A stretch of 64,000 nucleotides of DNA from Aspidapion aeneum. Its lineage: Eukaryota > Arthropoda > Insecta > Coleoptera > Brentidae. Made by a program: the position numbers and the translations under genes. Shown piece by piece: positions 33,086 to 43,300 of the stretch. The stretch is from the NCBI GenBank assembly GCA_963576565.1, contig OY755047.1:25427171-25491170 (forward strand), read 5' to 3'. The notes below the pieces were generated by a model that worked only from the letters and a program-made list of their open reading frames with translations, did not search any database and was not told where the DNA came from. Position 1 is the stretch's first letter. Every line of letters starts with the position of its first letter.

Positions 33086-33504
33086 CGCCTGTGCGGCGTC
33101 ATAAATCCAAGATTGCGATTTTTTCCATATTTTTTCACAATTTTTTGCTTTTAACTTTTGCCACATCAACTTTACAGAAAAATTGTATTGGTTATGCTTT
33201 GTTCACAATGGAATAGCAATTTAAATGTCGTTTTACTGAGCTTTATATCTCAAGAACTAAAAAAGATATTGTTATTTTTTTAAATATTAAAAAAAATTAT
33301 AAAAATTCGAGACTGAGCAAGAAAATTTTAGATTACCCTCGATCAATTGGTGATGTATTTTTAAAATAAAGTTAAGATCACACGGAAATAACTTTCTTTT
33401 AAAAATAATGTTTAACACAAAACGACTTATTAAACTTAAAAAAGTTGTGTGTTTTTTAAGATTTTTTTGTACTGCTGGCTACATAGCATTGCAGTTTGCA
33501 GTTA

Positions 33505-34215
33505 TTTATTAGCTCACACATATACTATACTATAGTAGTATGAGCTATTGTGATCCTAATTTTTTCGAGAAAAAAAAAAGTTGCTCCGATTTCAAAAATG
33601 TTTATATATCTTTGCGTTTCAGATGATTTTGAAACTTTTTTGTTGCGCCGTCTGTCTGTCTGTCTGTCTGTCTGTCTGTATGTCTGTCTGTAACGACCAA
33701 CGCACATAACTCAAAAACCGCTTGGCCGATTTTAATGAAATTTGGTACCTAGGCTCGGTCTTGGGTCGAGATGGTCCCATTTTAAAATGAACAAAATCCA
33801 CCGAACACAAACCAAATAAAAGGGTGGGGGTTGATTAAAAAAATTAGAGTTTATGTGAAAATATGGCGTGTGTGATATCAAACGAAAGGTAATTGAGTCT
33901 GGAGTTAAGCAAAATACATTTTAATTTATTTAAAAAAAAAGGCGGGGGTATTTTTCAAAAATTAGAGTTTAAGTGAAAATATGGCGTGTGTGTTATTAAA
34001 CGAAAGGTAATTGAGTCCGAAGTTTAACAAAATACATGATAGTTTTTGTTTTTTTTAAGGGTGGGGGTAGATTTCAAAAATTTGAGTTTAAGTCAAAACA
34101 TGACTTGTGTGGTGTCAAACAAAAGGTAATTTTGTCTGGAGTTAAATAAAATATATTTCAGTTTTTAGTTATATTAGCTCACACGTACACTATAAGTATA
34201 GTACCTAGTGTGAGC
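33505..34215. mobile_element. Hairpin-ended repeat unit, inverted single copy
   Basis: It starts with the hairpin TAGCTCACACATATAC...AGTATGAGCTA and ends with GCTCACACGTAC...GTGTGAGCTTA. Between them are, in reverse order, a CTGT microsatellite (33650-33690), CAAAAACCGCTTGGCCGATT, and three ~115-bp internal repeats. It is the same family as 22030-23560. It ends about 50 bp before the zinc-finger start codon, so it may supply the 5' leader of that gene. Confidence 0.85.
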
Positions 34216-34264
34216 TTAGGGGCCCATATATTGGCAGAGTTTTTTTATTAGATTATCCAGCGTC

Positions 34265-34351
34265 ATGGATTCAATGGAGGATAGGGACTTTCAATCTACC
34301 TTTGAACCAATGGTCATCATAGATGACGATAATGATGATGAAGAAGAAAAT
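34265..34351 (+). CDS. Zinc-finger gene exon 1 (start codon)
   Basis: ATG in GCGTCATGG; donor AAAAT|GTAAGT. It encodes [20 protein letters not shown] and DDNDDEEEN, a strongly acidic end of the type found in activation domains (inference). It is the first Met in this frame after AT-rich, non-coding sequence. Confidence 0.75.
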
Positions 34352-37300
34352 GTAAGTTTGTAAGGAGGTATTTTTTAATCAAGATCAACAAAAACTGTTT
34401 TTTTTCTTTCACACAGCATCTCTGCTTTTTATGATTTTTTATGAATTAAATTGATTGTAGTAAGTTTAGTTTTTTCTTTTGGATCAAACTTTTTTGACAC
34501 TTGCCACCCCTACTAGATTCCAAGTTGATTATAGTATACCTTAAAAAATTAAAATATTGTGTTTTTTAATTTTAAAATCTTTTAATTTCTTTCTCTCAAA
34601 ACACTTTAGTAAAAAATAATGTTTGTTAAGTTTAAAAAAAGTTTGGTTGAATTGATATGAATTAAACAGAGACTAAATACTAATCTTAAAGTTAAGTTAT
34701 TAATATATGTCATTACTGTTTGATGTGTTGTTTGTTACTGGAAATTATTCAGGCCTGTGTCCATGTTGGGAATAGAGATAATATACAGGGTTTTGTGAAA
34801 ATAATCGAAGTAATACAAAGTATCTGGATGGCCAACTGACAGCGGCGGCTCGTGTCAATACAACATGGTAGTACCAGAATTTTGAGTCAGTGAAACATTT
34901 TTTTGGGTTGTTGCGCCCAAACGTTTACCAACAAGTCATTAAAAAACATACCTAATACTACTACTATGTTTGGGGTTGGCACACACTCTTTGGGCACCGT
35001 GTTCTACGCTGCTTTGGGTTTCGTTGGCGCATTTATCGAGTCGGGGTGTGATCCACTACATTGCACAGGGTTACCAAATTTGATATAATCTATAAATTAA
35101 AACGAAATGCATGAAATAAAATAAAAACCTATAAAGATGTTTTAAAAATGAAAAAGAAACGTGTCTTGCAGAAAAATAGGGTTGTGACGTGGCACCATGG
35201 CACTACCTCACGAGCCGCCACTGCCAACTGAGAAAAAAATTGGAAGGTTTTCTTTGGACTAAGAAACAACAAAAATTGTAGAAAATACAGGGTGTCCTAT
35301 AACCATAGTTAGGGGTGATAGAGGTCATGTCTGATAAAAAAGTTCCTATAATGCATGGGTCAAAACTTTTTCTTTGTCGAGATACACAGCATCAAAGTTG
35401 GCGATTTTTTAAACTTTTTTGATGATAACTTAAAAAAAAAAACGCAGTAAAATTATAAAATTGGGTAAAGTCGTGTATTAGAATAAGAGCAATAAATTAA
35501 AATAAAAATAGTTTTAAAAAAAATTAGTCAGTTAATTTTTTTTAGAAAAAACTATCTTTTAAGAAAGTCATATTAAACGTAATGTCTTTTTAAATATTTT
35601 TTGTTAATAAAAACAAGACCCTAGCGACTCATAATAATAAAATATTAATATTATTTTTTAAAAGAATAAGTAAGTAAATTTTTTCTTTAAATGATTATTT
35701 ATTTATACATTTTTGGAGGTTATTTTGACAGCCTGTATCTTCTCAACTTGTAATTTTATTTAAAAAAAGGAATAGTACATTTTTATGTCACAATTAGCTC
35801 AGTTTTCAGCTGGCTGTGATAGATTTTCTTTTTTTTGTAAAACATTTTAAAAATCCTATATGTTTAAAACAGATGTGTGTTGACCCCTATGTTATATAAA
35901 CTTTTTTCTCAGACATAACCTCCTCTTTCACCTACTGCACTATGGCCCCTAAGTTATGGGACACCCTGTATATTCCTCCTGTCTGTATTTCTACTTAACG
36001 ATTATGTTTGTTGATATTTTTGTAATGTTTGGCAGTAACATTTTTGTTAGTGGTTTGTCAGTGTTTTTTTTTGGTATCATGTATGTTTGGCGAAAATAAA
36101 AAATTGGAACACACTGTGCAGTATGTAGAAATAGTTTTGATTGGCTTTAATCGCCAGTTTCTTTTTTTTCTATTACTACCTGATTAAAACGCATTATTCA
36201 ATAAAACCCTGTATACATTATTTTTTTAACTAGTTATTAAAATAATCAGTGGCGGATCCCGGATTTCGGGGGGAGGGGGGCAAAGTGGCAGCAAATATCA
36301 AAATATTTTTTTGATAGATCTGAGGTGTGAAATTTAGTATTTAAAGGATATTTATGGCGCCGCAGGCGAAATTTATACAAAAAATAAGTAGAATTTGTAA
36401 CAAATGTCGCCGTCGTGGTGTAGTGGTAGCAATATTTGTTTCCCACACCGGCGGTCCGGGTTCGATTCCTGGCTAGGTACTTGGTTGTTTGTGATTGTTT
36501 AAAAAACTCTGCTCAAACTTTGCGAAACTGGGCGATTGATCCTGATTGGATGGAAAGTCCCAGTATAAATAAAAAAAAAGAAATTTTAAATAAGTGATGC
36601 TGCTAAACTAAAAAATAAGTAATATGTCTGGAGGAAGAGGGGTGACAGGCCCCTCTGGCCCCCCCTGGATCCGCCACTGAAAATAATATCCTATATCAAA
36701 ACCTTTTTTTTAGCTCTTCCATGGACACAATCCTTTTCTATTTTGTTACACATTTTCTTATTATAATTTTGTTTTTAATTAATTGTATTGCTTTGCCTGA
36801 ATGTTATTGTTTTGTTTTGCATTTTTGTGTTTTTCTTTTTTTTTCAGTTTTTCTCAAAATTGCAGTTGATTAGAAAAGGTCGACTTTTTAGCAAAAAAGT
36901 ATCTGACCCATATTCTCAGTATGAGAATTTTAAAACGGCCGTTAAAAAGTTGTTGACAGAGGTACGTGTTTTCAGTTTTATTTAGTTTTTGGAAGGGTAG
37001 AATAAAAATATGGCATTCCAACTAAGAAACTTTGTTTGTTTAAAATTTGAAACAAATTGTAGGTTTTTTATCATATTATGCGTCACAAGTAGTAATTTTC
37101 ATAAAAATGGTTAGAAACTATGACAGTTTAAATATTTTAAATAATCTTCGATTTTTTCTGTTTTATTTTTTTTTATAAACTTTTTTTGATGAAAATCGGG
37201 GAAATAGTTTGACGCACCCAGCTTAAACTTTTTTTCATTTTGGTTTAGATATCTATGACCAAAACGTCGATATGAAAATAATTTGTTTTAAAAAACGTAT

Positions 37301-40300
37301 AAGTAGTACCCATAATTAAAAATCAAACAAGTTTTTGTGGCTAATCGGGTAAAAATAAGGGTTTTTTGTTTCTCTCGTATTTTTTCGTGGGTAGCTCACA
37401 AGCTTAACCTCACGGGGGTCCAAGATCTAATGGACACCAATAAGTGTTGACAGTTAACTGTTCCGTCCTTATGGGACTCTTCAGAACACCGCTTGGTCAA
37501 TGTGACACCCTTGCTAAGCTAAGTAAACGGTTTTGTCTCTCACCTTACGTTTCTAGTGAGAAAACAAAGTCATATACTCATATACAAGAAGCGCCATCTA
37601 CCGAAGTACGAGAGAAACTAAAAAAGCAGCAGGCAAGTAAAACTTATATTTCATTTCGATTTTTTCTTGGGTTTTCACTTTCCTAAAATAATTAGGGCGA
37701 TTATAATCGGCATAATCTTTTTGGTGACTAGAGGCGAGAGGTATTTTAACACATTTTGTTAAATCTGTCTGTACCGCAAAAAACTACGAAATCTTGATAA
37801 AACCGCAAAAGGTATCGAAATACTGTTTTCATAACTCAATAACATTTTTTTCTAACAAATTTTGTAATAATAAAAGAATTTGACAGCCTTAGTATTTGAG
37901 ATATTTTTAAAAAATTATAAAATATACAATATACCTTTAACATGTATATTTTTAAAATTTAAAACCAAGCGTTGTTATATACAGGGTGTAATTTAAATGA
38001 TGCACCAAACTTTAATAGATGAAAGTCAAACGTAGACAAAATGTTCAAATGGTCAAAAGTATTTATTTCCAAGTTATTGTATTTGTCAAGTTTGAACAAT
38101 GGGGAAAAGCTGCGACTTTTAAAAATGACAAATTTGACAATGTCACATACAAAATAGCGCTGCCACAAAATGGCGTGCATCAAAATAGCGCCTTTCAAAA
38201 TAGCGTGCATCAAAATAGCGCTGCTACAAAATAGCACGCATCAAAAAAGCGCTGCTGAAAAATAGCGACATCTAATAAAAACAGCGACATTTAAAAAAGC
38301 ATCATTAAAAACAGCAACTGTTCGACTAAGGGGTCTCTTTCTAACATATTTGGTAGCAGCGCTTTTTGTAGCAGCGCTGTTTTGTAGCAGCCTATTTTGT
38401 TGGCGCTATTTTATAACTGCGATATTTTGTAGCAACGCTATTTTGTAAGGCGCTATTCTGCAGTCGCGTTTTTCTTCAAAAACATTTGGCTTAAGGAGAT
38501 AGAGTATGGACACATAACCTTTGCAATAGATATCAATTTGTCAATAAATTTAAGAATTCGTTTTTTATCTGCTAATAAATTTGCAACAAAATGTTGGGAA
38601 AATAGTAATATAGCACCACATTTAATAAAAAACAATTATTTTATGATAAAAAAACGATTTTTGGTAATAATTTTGAGTATTTTTATTTTTTTTTTAATAA
38701 TTTTACTACTGTTACCTTTACTATAATGTATAATTCCACAAAATTTCGATTGTTTTTGTTATTCTCACAATTTTTTTTTTCTCATTTGGACCTACCGCCC
38801 GTTAAAGTTTGGTGCATCATTTAAATTACACCCTGTATATCTAATAGTTTAACACCTATTTAAATATGGTCAAATTTGGACTCTTAAGCCGTTTGTAATC
38901 CTTAACCCTACCCTTCCAAAAATATTTAAATTGGGTGTTATTTTTATTAATGGGTGATAGACCTTTTCTATTATTTTGTAGGCATTATAAGAACTGTAGA
39001 TTTGCAAATTCCAGTAAAGTGAGTAGAAAAATTAACATAAAAATAAATTGTAGAAATATTAGGTACTAACATTAACTTAACACATACATAGGTAGGTATA
39101 TACATAGGGTCTTCAGTGAAAATATGACCATAATAAACCTTTTTCAGTGGAACGTAATTTTAAAAATTATAAAAACATATAGGTTTTGTTTGAAAAGATC
39201 AGACCGAGGCGTAAACAACTATTTAAATGTAGAAAGTGTACAACTTTTTAGACATGACCTAGACAGTACCCACAGTACTTCTAATGTACTAATTAAACCG
39301 TAGACTATTAAACTGTAGACGGTACTTCTGAAGTCGTACCTAGGTAGTACTTAGGCGGTACTTCTTAGGTACTACCTAGGCAGTACTTCTTAGGTAGTAC
39401 CTAGGCAGGCCCCCTATAGTATTGCCGGACGGTGTACAAAATTCAGTTGTTCATACCTCTTTCCTTCTTTGATTTGGCTTGTGGCACCATTTCCGAAGTG
39501 TAAAAATTACGCATAAAAAAATGGTAGGGGCTTCTTTAATTTTGCTCCGCTAAAATTTGTTTGAAAATTAATTGGTTAGTTTTTGCAGTATTTGAATTTA
39601 AAAATGGAAAGTGATGAATACAAAGAAATTAAAGTTAGATGGAAACCTCAAAAACAAACCGGTATATTTAAAAATATTTATTTATATATAAGATATCAAA
39701 ATACCTTCTTATAAGTTTGACTTGAACTATTTTATTTGTAATTTTAAAGGTAAGGTAATACCTCAAAAGTTGCTCAATAAATACTTGAAAACAGGGGATA
39801 AACTTTGTTATTAGAAAGGACCTCTTCTATCACCTATCACCTCGTTCAGTTAGGACCATAATTTATGGGCCACTGTATAAAACTAGATTTTGTAAGGAAT
39901 GCGTCCTACATCTAAACAAACCATGTCATCTAAAATGGCTTTTCTTGCAAACAAAATCAACATCAAGCTTTTAATTAAAAAAAAATTGAAATTATTTTTA
40001 TTGCAAGACCCTCTAAGTTTGCTAAATTCTTTTGTACCTTAAGCATGGTAACCATCTTCTATTCTAAGAACTGGGTACTTTTAGAAGATAACAGGTAAAA
40101 AAAATAAAATAACCATTTTTGTGGCAAAATACCCAAACTCGTCTCATTATATTGAATAGAAATATTCACACTTCTTGAATCGAAATTAAAATTTATGTAG
40201 GTAGGTATTTTTTTAAAATACATTCCATGAAGGGCACTGAATTGTATAAGCCCCTAAAACATAAATGGAACTTTGAGCAATCTGTTCTTAGCCCATTAGC

Positions 40301-43300
40301 ACAAACTGTTCGCACAGTTTATATACCAAATGATCAAAAAACCTTAAAATTAAAAAAAAATGCCGCTCCTTTGGACGGACTAAAACGTGCAAAAATACAA
40401 AATCCGAATAAATGTCAAAATTTGACATTTAAGTCTTAAAATATTTTGACATTTTGGCATTTGAATTTTCACTATTGATAGGTGGGGTATAAAAATTATA
40501 TATATATATATAGAGAAACTCATTCACACTTAAACTGTAACAAGGTATAAACATGAGTTATCTAATAAAGGTTTTTTTCTCTCAACCCAGATGAACTTCA
40601 AAACAGGCCATGCTGGCAGGGACATTTCGCCATTGAGCAATGAACATCAACCATTGTCGATTGGACCAGAAGTCACCATTTTTCCTGTCAGAAATATAAA
40701 GAAAGTGAAACCCAAGCCGCAATTTAAAATCAGGTTTGTTTATTTTGAATAATGCGAACTGGTTGCCGATTTGGGGTCGTCTAGGAAGTGATCTATCACT
40801 TCATGCAAGCAAATGAGCTTTGGCCAATGACAAGCTTTGAATCGTCTCAGAGTCGTCACGTGTTATTAGTTCAGGCCCTACATCCGAGATTCAAGCGATA
40901 TACTGCGTTTAATAATTACTGCCGTCCTAAGCGTAACACCCGTATATGAAAAAAATCCAAAAATGCGATTGTTGGTTAAGTTAATATACTCTATTGTTTA
41001 TACTAATGTAACAAATCGTACAACTATAAAAAGTATTTAAAAAGTCATTTAAAATTTTCTTTTTTTCCATAAGGCACTATGTATTTTTAAACATTCATAC
41101 GCGATTTACTCCATTTCATTTCAAATTCAGCAGGGCAGAATAATAATCATACCAACACACTTGGTATGGATAGACATAAGACTCGCCCGAACATTTTACG
41201 AAAGGGAACCACCCCACCAACCCTGGCAGGGGGTGGTTCCCCTCCCCCCTTAAACGTGCTTCTTGACGGTTTGTGCTAAGAACTCGAAAACAGTCAACTT
41301 TTCCAAAAATCTTCTGGGAATCATTTTTCAACCGGATACAATTTCCTTTCCATAACGGCAGTGGTGCACCTTCCATTAGCGTACGAAAAAAGGGGAAATT
41401 TTTTAAATATTTTGTTTATATTTTTTTGTGTTATTTTTTACCCTTAACACTATTTTTTTCTCAAACAAATATTTTTGGTTTAAAGCCCATTGTATACAGT
41501 TAAAAACTTTTTAAGCTAGATGTATTTTTTTAAAATATCCCCTTTGAAATAAAAATAAATATGTTTATAGATATCCTTAAATCAAACAAAAATGGTAACA
41601 TTCATTTTTGTAACTCAGTAGATAATAATGAGAGTGAGTAAAAAATTATTTTTAGTTAGTAATAACTTTAAACTGACTTTTTTAGTTGACCTTTTTTAAA
41701 GTGGTAGTGAAGGGTAGCCCCCCTCAAAAGTGCTCTCTTACAGTATTTTCCAATTATTTGCAAACTTTTAACTTGGAAAAAACAACTAAGTAACAATTAT
41801 TGAGGCTGATGAAAAGTTCTCTCTTACGATGTATAACACGCCCCCCTTACATCAGTGGCGCACTTTTTGTGGGCATTTAAATAAATGAGGTGTGGAAAAA
41901 ACTATATTTTTTTTAATTTTCTTAAATTTTACCGTCCCACATGTCTGGTTTTAAACTTATTTTTAAAGCTGAAGAAATTTCCTTGCCAACGATGTTTATC
42001 ACTCCCCCGTTAAGACAGCGGTAGATCTAGCATAGACGCACCAAAAATGGTCAAATTTGGTATACACTTGAATCTTCATTTAAGAGATCCATTTATTATT
42101 TTATTTATTTTTATTATTATCAACCAGTATTTGGCCAAGTTAAAAGTTTGCAAATAATTAGAAAAATACTGTAAACTATCACTTGAGAGGGGGTGCCCCG
42201 TCCCCAATTTATATTAATTTAACTCGAAAAATTAAGTTTTAAGTTAATACTAATCAAAAGTGTTTTTTTACCCACCTTGAGTATTATTTACTGAGTTACA
42301 AAAATGAATGTTGAAAATTTTTGTTTGATTTGAGGATTTCTACAACCACATTTATTTTTATTTCAAGGCGGCTACTTTAAAAAGTTATGTCTATTTTATT
42401 AAATACTTAAAAACAATGTGTTAAGGATACAAAATGCCACAAGAAAAATAAAAAAATGTTTTTAAACATTTTCTCCTATTTTCGTATGGAACGTACACCA
42501 CTGCCTTTAGAGGATGCGATGGTACATGGTTAAAAAAGAAATTTTATCCGCTTTCAAAACGATCTTTACAATATTTTTAAATAACTTGACCGTTTTCGAG
42601 TTATTAGCAAAGAACCGTCAAAAAGCACGTTTAAGGGGGAAGAACCACCCCCTGCCACGGTTGGGGGGGTGGTTCCCTTTCGTAAAATGTTCGAGCGAGT
42701 CCTATGTCTATCCATACCAAGTGCGTTGCTTCTATCATTAAACGCAGTATCGGACCTCGTAGCGCATAGTTCAGGCGGCACTTCACTTGGCGTAGCGTAT
42801 TCGTATATTTGCTTGATTTGTCTAAAAACGGTGATGTGTGGAGAAGCTATTCGCTATATTTGTTTTATTTGTCCTCATTTAGCAAGTCTACTGTGCAGTG
42901 GCCGTGTTCAACATGTACTGCTTTGATAGTGTAAATGAAAAGTGATTTTGGTTGACAAAATATACTGCACAAACGCAAATGAATATGGCCATCTTGTTTA
43001 TTAATACTTTCATGCAGCGCAGGCAAACATTTTGAATTTTTAGTAGAAAACACCTTACTTTTTAGCCCCTTTCCCTTGTAAATTCACCAAGTTGTATTAA
43101 ATTTAGTATTTCAATATTTATCGTATTCCTATCCCTTCTGACTTTGTAACATCGTATTACTCGCAAGTCTAAAAAAACACAAAATATCAATCAAAACAAT
43201 AAAACGCGGCCTGCGCCTTTTGCGCGCTGCTTTATCGGCATTTTAACAGTTAAACACCACGTAGTATTTTTTTCTTTGTCATTTTGCCTTAGGATTATTA

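Larger units (their letters stand above)
34786..36211. mobile_element. Possible TA-flanked element with CAGGGTTTT ends, carrying nested insertions
   Basis: TATACAGGGTTTT at the left matches AAAACCCTGTATA at the right, with TA next to each CAG end. The similarity fades after about 14 bp. Two better-defined elements (34840-35223 and 35288-35968) sit inside it, so the true host element would be only about 0.36 kb. It lies in intron 1 of the zinc-finger gene. Confidence 0.5.

Noticed and set aside
36406..36480. Possible tRNA gene (good A and B boxes)
   Set aside because: No paired acceptor stem and a shared non-tRNA body with another copy; it is a SINE.
41116..42741. Similar short frames on opposite strands ([16 protein letters not shown]) that look like a conserved protein
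   Set aside because: They are the two inverted arms of one foldback element; similarity comes from the DNA repeat.
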